Source: Bacillota bacterium (GTDB taxonomy: Bacteria > Bacillota > UBA994 > UBA5500). From it: a DNA stretch of 64,000 nucleotides. Positions within the stretch are counted from its first letter, which is position 1, and every line of letters starts with the position of its first letter. The stretch spans positions 1 through 64,000 of the forward strand of contig JAKOXL010000053.1 of assembly GCA_029781045.1 (NCBI GenBank), given 5' to 3'. Below, piece after piece: positions 43,877 to 52,962 of the stretch. The notes beneath the pieces are model-generated. The model had not been told where the DNA came from. It ran no database searches and was given only the letters and a program-made list of their open reading frames with translations. Made by a program: the position numbers and the translations under genes.

Positions 43877-44965
43877 CTAGAACAATATCTTCTGCCTGCG
43901 CATCCCCACGTTGAGGACCAGAGCCATCGCCATACAGTAAGATAGGTAGGCACTACCACCCGATGTAAGCAGTGGCAGAGGAATACCAGTAATTGGCATG
44001 ATGGAAATGGTCATGCCGATGTTGATGAATAATTGAAATAAAGTCAGCACAAAAACCCCAATAACCATCATGCTGCCAAAGAGGTCCTTAGCATTCAGAG
44101 CAATATGCAGCATACGGTACATCATAAATACGAAGAGGCCTATCAACACTAGGGCACCTATAAAGCCAAACTCCTCCGCCAGGACCGAGAAGATAAAGTC
44201 GGTATGTTGGGCTGGCAAGAAGTTGCGCCCTGCTTGGGTACCTTGCAAATAGCCCCGGCCCAAGAGGCGCCCTGAGCCGACGGCGATTAAGGACTGAGTC
44301 AGCTGGTAACCACCCACACTGCGGTATTGAGGGGCTTCCGGATTCAAGAAAACCAGTAACCGCATACGCTGGTAATCCTTCATAACGAATTTCCACATAA
44401 AGGGGATTGACAGTATCCCTAAGCCTACTAGACCGGCCAGAAACTTTAGTTCTGTACCTACCGCATAGAGCATCCCAAAGAAAATGGCCACAAAGACTAA
44501 AGCGGTGCCCAGATCGGGCTGAACCAGAACCAGAAGTGCTGGAAAACCAACTACAACCCCAGCCTTAAAAATATCTTTCCAATTGGTAAACTTACTATAG
44601 TTTTCCAGGTAGTAGGCAAAGGCAATGATAACAAATATCTTCCCAAACTCCGAAGGCTGTAATTGGAAACCGGCTAGGGAGACCCAGCGCTGAGCACCGC
44701 CGCCTTCTTCACCAAAGATTAACACTGCCAGGAGCAAAGCCACATTAACCGCGTAGATAGGTTTGATTAGTTTAGTCAAAGAGCGATAGTCAAAATAGAG
44801 AGAAACAGCAATAAGAACATTGCCCAAAACTATCCACTTGATCTGTCTTTTCATATGGTAGGCACTAGCACTATATAACACAACGAGGCCAATAGCGGAG
44901 ATCAGTAGCATTGTCAACCACAACTGCCAGTCCAGATTCTTTAACAGCTTACGATCAAAGCGCAC
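43877..44965 (-). CDS. rodA: RodA/FtsW/SpoVE-family peptidoglycan polymerase
   Basis: 362 residues, about ten membrane segments. Family marks: VLYSASAYHM, LQPSEFGKIFVIIAFAYYL, LLVLVQPDLGTALVFVAIFFGMLYAVG, FIFSVLAEEFGFIGAL and MPITGIPLPLLTSGGSAYL. SEDS proteins polymerise lipid II with a partner class B PBP, here probably the PBP2 at 46935. It is placed between minE and the spoIVF genes, which makes rodA rather than ftsW or spoVE the likely identity. Confidence 0.92.
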   Translation of the reverse strand: MRFDRKLLKNLDWQLWLTMLLISAIGLVVLYSASAYHMKRQIKWIVLGNVLIAVSLYFDYRSLTKLIKPIYAVNVALLLAVLIFGEEGGGAQRWVSLAGFQLQPSEFGKIFVIIAFAYYLENYSKFTNWKDIFKAGVVVGFPALLVLVQPDLGTALVFVAIFFGMLYAVGTELKFLAGLVGLGILSIPFMWKFVMKDYQRMRLLVFLNPEAPQYRSVGGYQLTQSLIAVGSGRLLGRGYLQGTQAGRNFLPAQHTDFIFSVLAEEFGFIGALVLIGLFVFMMYRMLHIALNAKDLFGSMMVIGVFVLTLFQLFINIGMTISIMPITGIPLPLLTSGGSAYLSYCMAMALVLNVGMRRQKILF

Positions 44966-45030
44966 CCTCTCACCCCCTTTACGTTAAATAGTTTACCATA
45001 ATGATAAAGGCACTTTACAGTGGAAGAAGC

Positions 45031-45068
45031 AAAAAGGGCTTACGCAAGCGAAAGTCTTACGTAACCCC
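45031..45068 (-). terminator. Terminator after minE
   Basis: On the minus strand GGG(G)TTACG pairs with CGTAA(G)CCC with one mismatch, followed by TTTTTG. It closes the minC-D-E transcript before rodA. Confidence 0.7.
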
Positions 45069-45090
45069 CAGACAAAGGCAAAGACGGCCG

Positions 45091-45357
45091 CTAAGCTCGC
45101 ACGTTGCGGCGAACAGCTTTGATTGGGATGTTTGTAATCAGGGCAGAAGTCTCTTCCGTCTGCTCTAGGTCAATAGCAAGGCCCTGCTCATCGATTTCTA
45201 CAAACTCGTTTAGAACGCTGAGAATGCGTTGTTTAATCAGATCTAAGAGTTCGGGGGACAAGCTGGAGCGATCGTGGATCAGTATGAGTTGCAATCTCTC
45301 TTTTGCTTGCTCTCTACTTCCCCTTTTCCCTCCCCATAGGCGTCTAAGATCAAACAT
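45091..45357 (-). CDS. minE: Cell division topological factor MinE
   Basis: 88 residues: N-terminal amphipathic stretch, then ERLQLILIHDRSSLSPELLDLIKQRILSVLNEFVEID, the MinD-binding and dimerisation region. It drives pole-to-pole oscillation of MinD. MinE together with MinCD is known in part of the Clostridia, whereas Bacillus uses DivIVA/MinJ. Confidence 0.92.
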   Translation of the reverse strand: MFDLRRLWGGKRGSREQAKERLQLILIHDRSSLSPELLDLIKQRILSVLNEFVEIDEQGLAIDLEQTEETSALITNIPIKAVRRNVRA

Positions 45358-45368
45358 AGGCAGCCTCC

Positions 45369-46163
45369 TTACTCCATCCCAAAGAGCTTCTTTAACCGAC
45401 CGAAGAAGGTATCGTTATCATGCCACTCCACAAAAGGCACCTCTTCTCCTAATAGGCGGCGGCTAATGTTCTGAAAGGCTAAACCTGCCTTAGCCGATTG
45501 GGTAAGGGCGATGGGTTCGCCTCGGTTAGAAGAAATCACTATTCCCTCATCCTCTGGCACTACACCTATCAGCTTCACGGCTAAGAGATCAACTATATCC
45601 TTAATAGCCAGCATTTCGCCCCGCTTCACCATACTTGGTCTTAGGCGATTGACTATTAACTTGATATCGCTAATCCCGTCTGCCTCCAGCAAACCGATTA
45701 CCCGATCGGCATCTCGTACCGAAGAAACCTCGGGGTTAACTACCATAAGGGCCTGATCGGCTCCAGCTATGGCATTCTTGAAACCCCGCTCGATGCCCGC
45801 CGGGCAATCGACAAGCACAAAGTCAAACTCCTGTTTCATCTCAGTAACCAGTTCTTTCATCTGCTCCGGTGTGACCGAGTCTTTATCTCGTACCTGCGCC
45901 GAAGGCAACAATACCAGATTCTCAAAGCGCTTATCTCTAATAATCGCCTTCTTCCAGCTGGCCCTGCCCTCAACGACATCAACCAGATGATATACCACCC
46001 GGTTCTCAAGCCCCATGAACAGATCTAAGTTGCGCAAACCAATATCGGCGTCGATTAAGGCAACCTGTTGTCCCAGGGCAGCCAACCCCGCTCCAATATT
46101 GGCGGTAGTAGTGGTCTTACCAACGCCGCCTTTTCCCGATGTTATAACTATTGCTTTGCCCAT
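45369..46163 (-). CDS. minD: Septum site-determining ATPase MinD
   Basis: 264 residues. Deviant Walker A GKGGVGKTTTTANIG, ALIDADIGLRNLDLFMGLENRVVYHLVDVVEG, and DFVLVDCPAGIERGF, with the C-terminal amphipathic helix (NDTFFGRLKKLFG) for membrane binding. It recruits MinC to block division away from midcell. 11 bp before minE. Confidence 0.96.
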   Translation of the reverse strand: MGKAIVITSGKGGVGKTTTTANIGAGLAALGQQVALIDADIGLRNLDLFMGLENRVVYHLVDVVEGRASWKKAIIRDKRFENLVLLPSAQVRDKDSVTPEQMKELVTEMKQEFDFVLVDCPAGIERGFKNAIAGADQALMVVNPEVSSVRDADRVIGLLEADGISDIKLIVNRLRPSMVKRGEMLAIKDIVDLLAVKLIGVVPEDEGIVISSNRGEPIALTQSAKAGLAFQNISRRLLGEEVPFVEWHDNDTFFGRLKKLFGME

Positions 46164-46185
46164 ACTTCTCCCTCACTTTCCACAT

Positions 46186-46809
46186 CTACTCATAACTACC
46201 CTGATGGCAGGGCTCAATGATGATCTGGTCGTCCTTCAAACGGGCTATCTCTGGCTCCAATTTGGCCTGCATAGTATCCCCATCGGGCCGGCGGGCCAAG
46301 ATACCAGCTATACTTACCTGGGAAGGCATCATCACATTAGCAACTACAAAAGCCGATCGATTTCCGGCATAGCCAGCATGAGCGGTACCTCGTAGAGCCC
46401 CCATCACCACAATATTGCCTTCGGCCACTACTTCCGCACCGGGATTCACATCCCCGATGATAATGACATGGCCTGGGTGATATATCTGCTGTCCCGAGCG
46501 GACCGGCTTCTCAACAATAAGAGCAGTCATTTCGCGGTTTTCTTGGGCTGTGGCAGCTCTGCTCTGCTCCAGACGCACCAACTGCACTCCCTCATATTTG
46601 TTAAGAATACTGGAAACAGCCGCCATCTGATCGGCTGTAAGAGTACGTCGGCCAGTGTTGATGACTACTCGTGCCCCTTGAAAGAAGTTGCGACTGGTAG
46701 CCAACCGCTGCTCCAGGGAACTAATGACCCTGGGAAACTCAACTTCATCGTTCAGGTATATGTGAATTCCTTCCCGCGTTCCTCTGAACAATACGGCTTC
46801 TTCTGGCAA
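46186..46809 (-). CDS. minC: Septum site-determining protein MinC
   Basis: 207 residues. N-terminal FtsZ-inhibiting domain (FRGTREGIHIYLNDE...), then the right-handed beta-helix C-terminal domain (VRSGQQIYHPGHVIIIGDVNPGAEVVAEGNIVVMGALRGTAHAG). TTG 46809 is chosen: GGAGGGG lies 6 bp ahead; an upstream TTG at 46824 overlaps that site. First gene of minCDE. Confidence 0.92.
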   Translation of the reverse strand: MPEEAVLFRGTREGIHIYLNDEVEFPRVISSLEQRLATSRNFFQGARVVINTGRRTLTADQMAAVSSILNKYEGVQLVRLEQSRAATAQENREMTALIVEKPVRSGQQIYHPGHVIIIGDVNPGAEVVAEGNIVVMGALRGTAHAGYAGNRSAFVVANVMMPSQVSIAGILARRPDGDTMQAKLEPEIARLKDDQIIIEPCHQGSYE

Positions 46810-46892
46810 CTCTAGCCCCTCCAATAGAATGCTTATCGTGTAATTGTTTCGCTCTAAAACGAGCAGTTCCTTCTTTTCTCGACAAAAAGGGC

Positions 46893-46928
46893 AAAAATTG
46901 GCCCTCCAGCATTTACCTGCCAGAGGGC
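46893..46928 (-). terminator. Terminator after the PBP2 gene
   Basis: On the minus strand GCCCTC pairs with GAGGGC around an inner CAG/CTG stem and is followed by AATTTTT. Confidence 0.7.
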
Positions 46929-46934
46929 TTTCAC

Positions 46935-48827
46935 TTATGGCAACACCTTTTCTCCTGGTGTATAGGTGGTTTCTTCAAAATAGGTTTTAATCACGGCATG
47001 GGCCACGGGGACTGCAGCAGTAGCGCCCCAACGTCCATGCTCCACGAAAACCGCGATTGCAATCTCTGGATCTTCAAAGGGAGCGTAACCTATAAACCAA
47101 CTATGTGGGGAAATGCCCGGCCCTACTTCGGCCGACCCGGTCTTAGCAGCAACTTCCACTTTTTGTCCATTACGCATCACCGGATCATAGGTGAACAGAT
47201 AATAGGCAGAACCGGCCCCAGGCCCCCCCGGTCGGCCAGGCAAGGTTACTTCATGCATGCCTTTGCGCACAATCGCTAGAGCACTCTCGTCCAAATCCAC
47301 CTTTGCCAGCAACTGCGGCTCAGCTTGAAAGTTAATCTCTCCCGCAGGGCTCAGTATCTGCTCCACAATATAGGGCTGATAATGGTAGCCACCGTTGGCA
47401 AGCATGGAAACATAGGAAACCATCTGCAAGGGGGTGAATTCCATTATCCCTTGACCAATGGCCACATCCCATACTTCTCCCGGATAGGGAGTGTAGTTAT
47501 AGATACGGCGGAAGTTTTCAGCGGTGGGAATAATGCCTGGAGCCCGCAAGTAGCCGGGAGCGAAGCTGAGCGGAACTTCCGTGCCAAACTGCATCATCTT
47601 CACCATATCGCCGATCTTGTCCATGGCTCCGGCCCGCCCATACTTCACCACCAGGCGTTGAGCAATATTATAATAGACCACATTGCAGGACACCTTAATA
47701 CCTTCTTCTAAGGTTAGGTATCCATGACCACTGCGATTGGCGCAGTGTTTGCGAGTTGCGCCCACCTGCAGATAACCCGGACAATAGAACTTCTCGGTGG
47801 GGCTGGCAACACCATCGGTTAGAGCCAGCAAAGAAATCAAGGGCTTGATAGTAGAACCAACCGGGAAAGCGTTTAGTGGGATATTACCTGTCCATAGCTC
47901 GGGGGTCTTGGCCCATCTACCTGGGTCAAAGTTAGGATAGGAAGCCCAGGCCAGAATCGCCCCCGTTTTCACATTGAGAACTATGACGGCCCCCTTGCTT
48001 GGTTTCTGCTTATAGCGCTGATCTGTGTCGTTTAGGCGCGCCACAATGTCGGCCAAGGCCTGCTCAGCTACGGCTTGCAGTTCAAAGTCTATTGTTAACA
48101 CCATGGAGTTCCCAGCGACTGGAGGGGTTTCGCCGACAGCGGATATTAGCCGCCCCCAGCTGTCCACCTCCACCAAGCGATAACCATCCTGCCCCCGCAA
48201 ACTCAGTTCCGGAGCCACGTTCTCAAAGGCATTTTCTAACCCGAAAATACCAACAGTAGCATCTCGGCGATAGCCAGCTGCTAGATATTCCTTCTCCTTA
48301 TTCTCGGTGATGGCACCCAAGCCACCAATCAGATAACTGGCCAAATTGCCATAGCGGTAATCGCGCACCGCCTGTCGCTCCACGATTACTCCCGGCAGTT
48401 CCATCCGCCTTTCATCAATTTGCAATACCGTCTCTTCTGCCACATCCACCGCTAAACGGATGGGCCGATAACTGAAACCCCTGTTGCGTTCGATAGCTTG
48501 GTTTATGGTCTCCTCTGTGACCCCGTAGTCGGCCAAAATCTCAGCTAAGAGTGGTATAACCTGCTCCCGCTGTTCCTTGGTGGAAGGCACTAAGTAAGAA
48601 ACCACATAGGCAGGTCGACTAGAGACTATAGTCACGCCATCAGAGGTAACAATGTCGCCGCGAGGAGCATCAACAACTATCTGTCTACTACTGTTTAGTT
48701 CAGCTCTGGCCAGGTAGTAATCTCCCCGCACCAACTGCACATAGAACAGGCGACCAATCAGTAGGAGAGCGAGGAAGAACACCACCTGATGCAAATAGTT
48801 AATACGCTTTTCAAAAAGCTCATCCAT
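46935..48827 (-). CDS. mrdA: Penicillin-binding protein 2 (class B transpeptidase)
   Basis: 630 residues. One N-terminal anchor (QVVFFLALLLIGRLFYVQLV), a PBP dimer domain, and a transpeptidase with catalytic Ser 325 in STIK (325-328), SCN at 380-382 and KTGSAE at 562. It cross-links peptidoglycan during elongation with RodA. The position after mreBCD and before minC is the common clostridial arrangement. 5-bp gap from mreD. Confidence 0.95.
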   Translation of the reverse strand: MDELFEKRINYLHQVVFFLALLLIGRLFYVQLVRGDYYLARAELNSSRQIVVDAPRGDIVTSDGVTIVSSRPAYVVSYLVPSTKEQREQVIPLLAEILADYGVTEETINQAIERNRGFSYRPIRLAVDVAEETVLQIDERRMELPGVIVERQAVRDYRYGNLASYLIGGLGAITENKEKEYLAAGYRRDATVGIFGLENAFENVAPELSLRGQDGYRLVEVDSWGRLISAVGETPPVAGNSMVLTIDFELQAVAEQALADIVARLNDTDQRYKQKPSKGAVIVLNVKTGAILAWASYPNFDPGRWAKTPELWTGNIPLNAFPVGSTIKPLISLLALTDGVASPTEKFYCPGYLQVGATRKHCANRSGHGYLTLEEGIKVSCNVVYYNIAQRLVVKYGRAGAMDKIGDMVKMMQFGTEVPLSFAPGYLRAPGIIPTAENFRRIYNYTPYPGEVWDVAIGQGIMEFTPLQMVSYVSMLANGGYHYQPYIVEQILSPAGEINFQAEPQLLAKVDLDESALAIVRKGMHEVTLPGRPGGPGAGSAYYLFTYDPVMRNGQKVEVAAKTGSAEVGPGISPHSWFIGYAPFEDPEIAIAVFVEHGRWGATAAVPVAHAVIKTYFEETTYTPGEKVLP

Positions 48828-48832
48828 TCCCC

Positions 48833-49333
48833 CTACCCCCTCCCTCTGGCGACTTCTTGCTGCTGGTGCTTATATAGCAAGGCGTACATCAAGGCGACTA
48901 ACACACTATTGAGCAAGACTGAGACAGGCAGGCCCAGCCAATAGCCTGTTCCAATCCAAAAACCATACAAACCACCAACCATGACCGTCATCAGCAACCA
49001 ATAGCAGGCGGTTGAAACCAGACCAACCACCCATGGGACTAGCATGGACTTGCGATACATCAGCTGACTAAACTGCCCCACGGAATAGCCAATTACATAG
49101 AGCACCACAGCATAAAGGCCTAGCGTGGGACCACTAGCAATGGCCCGCAAGAACCCGGCTGTCATCCCGAAAACAGCTCCCCTACTGGGCCCTGCTAACA
49201 GCGCATAGGCCACCGTTAGGACGAGAATCAGGTCGATCTGACCCCAGAAATTACCCATCCGAGGAACAAGGGTAGTCTGCAAAACTAGGAGCAACAAGAG
49301 CAAAAGGCAGAAGAATAAGTGACGTCTAAGCAT
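48833..49333 (-). CDS. mreD: Rod shape-determining protein MreD
   Basis: 166 residues with about five membrane segments and the family start LQTTLVPRMGNFWGQIDLILVLTVAYALLAGPSRGAVFG. Part of the elongation complex with MreB and MreC. It starts 1 bp after mreC ends. Confidence 0.92.
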   Translation of the reverse strand: MLRRHLFFCLLLLLLLVLQTTLVPRMGNFWGQIDLILVLTVAYALLAGPSRGAVFGMTAGFLRAIASGPTLGLYAVVLYVIGYSVGQFSQLMYRKSMLVPWVVGLVSTACYWLLMTVMVGGLYGFWIGTGYWLGLPVSVLLNSVLVALMYALLYKHQQQEVARGRG

Positions 49334-50173
49334 CTAATGCTCCTCCGAACTGAGAACCAGGAGCACGTCCTCCAGAGAATCAAAGTTGACAGCAGGACGA
49401 ACACTAGCCTCCAACTGCAAACCGTCGGGGGTAGGCGTCACCGCCTCCACATAACCCACCAAAATACCTTTTGGTAAATTGAGGGCACCTGTGCCAGCGG
49501 TAACAATAGCGTCTCCTGGCCGTATGGCTGCTTCCCTAGCAAGCCGGATCATTCTCAACATACCCGGGTTATTGGGATCGGCCTCCAGAGTTCCTCTCAC
49601 CCTCGTTTCTTGCACCTGAGCAGCTATGGGGCCACGGGCATCAATCACCAGCACAACTTTGGCGGTGGTAGGATGCACCTCATAAACCCGGCCGACAAAG
49701 CCCTGATGGGTTATGACTGCCGTATTGACCTTCACACCATGTTGGCTACCCTGGTCAATAATCACATCCTGCTGCCAAGGGTTCTGACCAATGCTAATAA
49801 TCTTAGCCAGCTTGAGATCTAAAGCCGGATTGGCTTCTTGGTACTTCAGTAGTTGACGAAGACGCTGATTCTCTCTCTCTGCCTCCACTAGCAGGTTCAT
49901 GCGCAGGCGCAAAGCAGCCAGTTCGGCTTCCAACTCATAGTTCCGTGCCCGCAGAGAGAGTAAGCCTTTCACATCATTAAGAAAGGTGTTAATTCGTTGC
50001 ACCACAAGAGAACTCGCCCGCGAAAAGGGGGCTAAGCCTCGCAGGATAAGCTCTTCTAAAGGGGAAGGGGGAGCCTGCTGCTGACTAGCTTTATGACTGG
50101 CGAGTCCTATAAGAACGACCAATATTAAACTGAAGACAATGAATCCCCGGTTTCTTCTCCAGAAGGACAGCAC
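49334..50173 (-). CDS. mreC: Rod shape-determining protein MreC
   Basis: 279 residues: N-terminal anchor (GFIVFSLILVVLIGLAS), a coiled coil (SLRARNYELEAELAALRLRMNLLVEAERENQRLRQLL) and the two-barrel beta domain (IIDQGSQHGVKVNTAVITHQGFVGRV, AAIRPGDAIVTAGTGA). It links MreB to wall synthases. GTG start; AAGG ahead. Confidence 0.94.
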   Translation of the reverse strand: MLSFWRRNRGFIVFSLILVVLIGLASHKASQQQAPPSPLEELILRGLAPFSRASSLVVQRINTFLNDVKGLLSLRARNYELEAELAALRLRMNLLVEAERENQRLRQLLKYQEANPALDLKLAKIISIGQNPWQQDVIIDQGSQHGVKVNTAVITHQGFVGRVYEVHPTTAKVVLVIDARGPIAAQVQETRVRGTLEADPNNPGMLRMIRLAREAAIRPGDAIVTAGTGALNLPKGILVGYVEAVTPTPDGLQLEASVRPAVNFDSLEDVLLVLSSEEH

Positions 50174-50199
50174 ACTATCGCCCTTCTTTCCGTTACTTT

Positions 50200-51231
50200 C
50201 TATCTACGTCGAGAGGCAGCAACGAGTCTTTGCAGATTAGGATTCTCCAATATCTTGCCAGTTCCTATGGCCACGCAGGCCAGTGGTTCCTCTGCAATGT
50301 GCACAGGCATACCAGTCTCTTCACTGATGAGTTTATCTAGTCCTCTGAGCAAAGAACCGCCGCCTGTCATCATAATACCCCGATCCATCACATCGGCAGC
50401 CAATTCGGGCGGAGTGCGCTCTAGGGTAGACTTGACCGCATCTATTATGGCTCTTACCGGCTCGGCTAATGCTTCACGTACCTCAGTGGAAGTGATTGTC
50501 AATGTTTTCGGCAAACCGGTAACTAAGTCGCGTCCACGCACATCCATAGTTTTCTCTTCTCCCAGGATGTAGGCAGAACCTATGCTCATCTTGGTCTCTT
50601 CTGCCGTTCGTTCACCGATCATCAGGTTATAATGACGCTTAATATAAGCCATGATGGCCTCATCCATTTCGTCGCCACCAACTCGGATGGAGCGGTGAGT
50701 AACAATTCCGCCCAGCGAGATGATAGCTACTTCAGTAGTTCCGCCACCAATGTCAACAATCATATTGCCGGTAGGCTCTTCTACCGGTAATCCCGCACCA
50801 ATAGCAGCTGCCATCGGCTCTTCAACGATTATGGCATCACGGGCTCCAGCCGATTTGGTGGCATCATAAACTGCCCGTTTCTCTACCTCGGTTACTCCAG
50901 AAGGAACGCAAACCACAACTAGGGGAGAGATAATGGCTCGCCCTTTTATAGCAGTAGAAATAAACTTATGCAGCATCTTCTGCGTGGTATCAAAGTCGGC
51001 AATCACGCCGTCCTTCAGAGGCCGAATGGCAACGATGTTGCCGGGAGTTCGGCCAACCATACGCTTAGCCGCTTCTCCTACTTCCAGAACCTCGCCCGAA
51101 TCTCGCTTAATCGCCACCACCGATGGCTCATTAAGAACAATACCCTTACCTTTGACGTAAACCAAAGAGTTAGCAGTTCCCAGGTCGATACCTAGATCCT
51201 TGGAAAATGCCTTCTGGAAAATATTTGCCAT
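50200..51231 (-). CDS. mreB: Rod shape-determining actin homologue MreB
   Basis: 343 residues. Actin-fold motifs: [66 protein letters not shown] and [11 protein letters not shown]. Forms membrane-bound filaments guiding wall growth. ATG 51231 has GGAGGG ahead; the frame is open 21 bp more without a site. First gene of mreBCD-mrdA. Confidence 0.97.
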   Translation of the reverse strand: MANIFQKAFSKDLGIDLGTANSLVYVKGKGIVLNEPSVVAIKRDSGEVLEVGEAAKRMVGRTPGNIVAIRPLKDGVIADFDTTQKMLHKFISTAIKGRAIISPLVVVCVPSGVTEVEKRAVYDATKSAGARDAIIVEEPMAAAIGAGLPVEEPTGNMIVDIGGGTTEVAIISLGGIVTHRSIRVGGDEMDEAIMAYIKRHYNLMIGERTAEETKMSIGSAYILGEEKTMDVRGRDLVTGLPKTLTITSTEVREALAEPVRAIIDAVKSTLERTPPELAADVMDRGIMMTGGGSLLRGLDKLISEETGMPVHIAEEPLACVAIGTGKILENPNLQRLVAASRRR

Positions 51232-51251
51232 TTCTGATTGCCCTCCTGCCA

Positions 51252-51935
51252 CTAGACTATACCCTTTTCTTTCATACTTACAGTTTTACCATCACCAAAA
51301 ACCACATGATCTAAAACCTCTATGCCAACAATCTTTCCTGCCTCCACCAAACGGCGAGTGACATCGATATCTTCCCTGCTGGGTGTGGGATCACCGCTTG
51401 GGTGATTATGGGCAACCACCACAGCAGCGGCACTATGCCGAATGGCATACTTGAAAACCTCGCGGGGATGAACAATGGAGGCGTTGAGGCTACCACGAAA
51501 AACAGTTCTGCGCGAGATGACCTTATTCTTGGTATCTAATAAGACCACGACGAACTCTTCTTGCGTCAACTGCCGGAAATAGGGCATGAGTAGCGCCGCC
51601 AAGTCATCGGGCTGGCGAATGCTAGCCCCAGGTAGACGACTTTCCGCGATCCGCACCGCAAACTCAGAAATCGCTGCCAATTGGCAGGCTTTAGCAACGC
51701 CAATCCCCGGCTCTCTCTGCAACTCCTCAGTGGATAGTTCTAGTAGACCGCGTACATCACCAAAACGAGTTAGTAAACGATCGGCCAAATGCAGAGCCGA
51801 CTCTCCTCGCACACCAGTACCCAAGATGATGGCCAACAACTCCGCGTTGCTCAAGGCCTTAGGGCCCAGTCGCAGCATGCGCTCTCTTGGCCTTTCTTGT
51901 TCTGCCATCTCTTTGATCAGTAGCGGTTTCGGCAT
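51252..51935 (-). CDS. radC: RadC/JAB-domain protein
   Basis: 227 residues: helix-hairpin-helix-like N-terminus ([20 protein letters not shown]...[17 protein letters not shown]) and C-terminal JAB/MPN metal domain with [22 protein letters not shown], the HxHxxxS...D zinc motif. Function still unclear despite the name. Lies before mreB as in many Firmicutes (maf-radC-mreB). Confidence 0.95.
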   Translation of the reverse strand: MPKPLLIKEMAEQERPRERMLRLGPKALSNAELLAIILGTGVRGESALHLADRLLTRFGDVRGLLELSTEELQREPGIGVAKACQLAAISEFAVRIAESRLPGASIRQPDDLAALLMPYFRQLTQEEFVVVLLDTKNKVISRRTVFRGSLNASIVHPREVFKYAIRHSAAAVVVAHNHPSGDPTPSREDIDVTRRLVEAGKIVGIEVLDHVVFGDGKTVSMKEKGIV

Positions 51936-51983
51936 ATCCAGTTACCTCCATCTTCTGTTGCAATGGGGGCAAATGAATCTATC

Positions 51984-52556
51984 TTAACATCCAGCAGTCT
52001 CCAACTTCTGCTTAAGCTCTGCCAGCTTGCTAAGCGGTAGGCCAACTACATTGAAGTAACAACCATCTATCCGGTCAATAAACATGGCAGCCCGGCCCTG
52101 AATACCATAGGCACCGGCTTTATCATAGGGTTCGTCAGTGTCCAAATACCATTCCAATTCACAAGAGGTGATCACCCGCATATGCACCCGTGTGCGCACT
52201 ACATCACTTACTTCGCGGCCACTAACACAGTCAATCAGTGCCACCGCTGTATACACCTCGTGCCAGTCACCGGAGAGAGAACTCAACATGGAGGCAGCAT
52301 CCTCCCTATCTTTGGGCTTACCCAGTAATTTGCCAGCGTGCACCACAATGGTGTCAGCACCCAGTACAATACCCGCAGAATAATGCTTGGCTACCTCCCT
52401 AGCCTTCCCTAAGGCATTATATAATACAAAGGCTTGCGGGTCAGTGGCAGCAACTGCTTCCCTAAAATTGCTAGGCCTAATGTGATGTTGCCAACCGATT
52501 TGCCGCAATAATTCGCTTCTTCTCGGTGAGGCCGAGGCCAATATGATCTCTTTCAT
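51984..52556 (-). CDS. maf: Maf nucleotide pyrophosphatase
   Basis: 190 residues. Start IILASASPRRSELLRQIGW is the substrate-binding loop SxSPRR; VLGADTIVVHAG and GKPKDREDAASMLSSLSG follow. Hydrolyses dTTP/UTP and related modified nucleotides. Start overlaps the DUF4321 stop by 4 bp. Confidence 0.95.
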   Translation of the reverse strand: MKEIILASASPRRSELLRQIGWQHHIRPSNFREAVAATDPQAFVLYNALGKAREVAKHYSAGIVLGADTIVVHAGKLLGKPKDREDAASMLSSLSGDWHEVYTAVALIDCVSGREVSDVVRTRVHMRVITSCELEWYLDTDEPYDKAGAYGIQGRAAMFIDRIDGCYFNVVGLPLSKLAELKQKLETAGC

Positions 52557-52804
52557 ATCCGTTTATAAAGAAGGAAAGCTAGGATGAGGCCCAACACCCC
52601 AGCTACGGTTAGGCGCACAGAAAACCCAAATGTTAACGAGAACATGTCCAGGCTCAGAACAAGGGGGGGATTAATACCGTACGGTTGGCTTGCTATATTG
52701 AGCCAAGGAGCAATCCCTCCTAGAGCTTGTCCTAGTAAGCTGCCTAAGAAGGACCCCAATATGAGAAAGAATACCAGTAACCAGCCGTTTTTTCCCCGGC
52801 GCAT
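52553..52804 (-). CDS. DUF4321 small membrane protein
   Basis: 83 residues with two membrane segments (LLVFFLILGSFLGSLLGQALGG and VAGVLGLILAFLLYKRI) and the central LSLDMFSLTFGFSVRL typical for the family. It precedes maf in many Clostridia. Function unknown. Confidence 0.85.
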   Translation of the reverse strand: MRRGKNGWLLVFFLILGSFLGSLLGQALGGIAPWLNIASQPYGINPPLVLSLDMFSLTFGFSVRLTVAGVLGLILAFLLYKRI

Positions 52805-52917
52805 AAGGACCTCCCCTTTTCCACAAAATGTTCACCTTCTATTTTAACACAGCCCATGGAATAAGACGCAACAGAATAGAAAGGTGTTATGGATCGCTTC
52901 AGAAAGGACCAATATGC

Positions 52918-52951
52918 AAGGGCCGTCGCCCCATATGTAGCGACGGCCCTT
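52918..52951 (-). terminator. Hairpin terminator after rnfB
   Basis: A perfect 12-bp stem (52918-52929 with 52940-52951). The T run on the minus strand is weak (TTGCATATT), but the stem is very stable and lies 11 bp after the rnfB stop. Confidence 0.7.
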
Positions 52952-52962
52952 CAATTAGCCGT

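Noticed and set aside
46893-46928. TGTCGAG next to the minC leader as a Spo0A box
   Set aside because: One mismatch in seven bases and overlapping the PBP2 terminator; too weak to list as a site.
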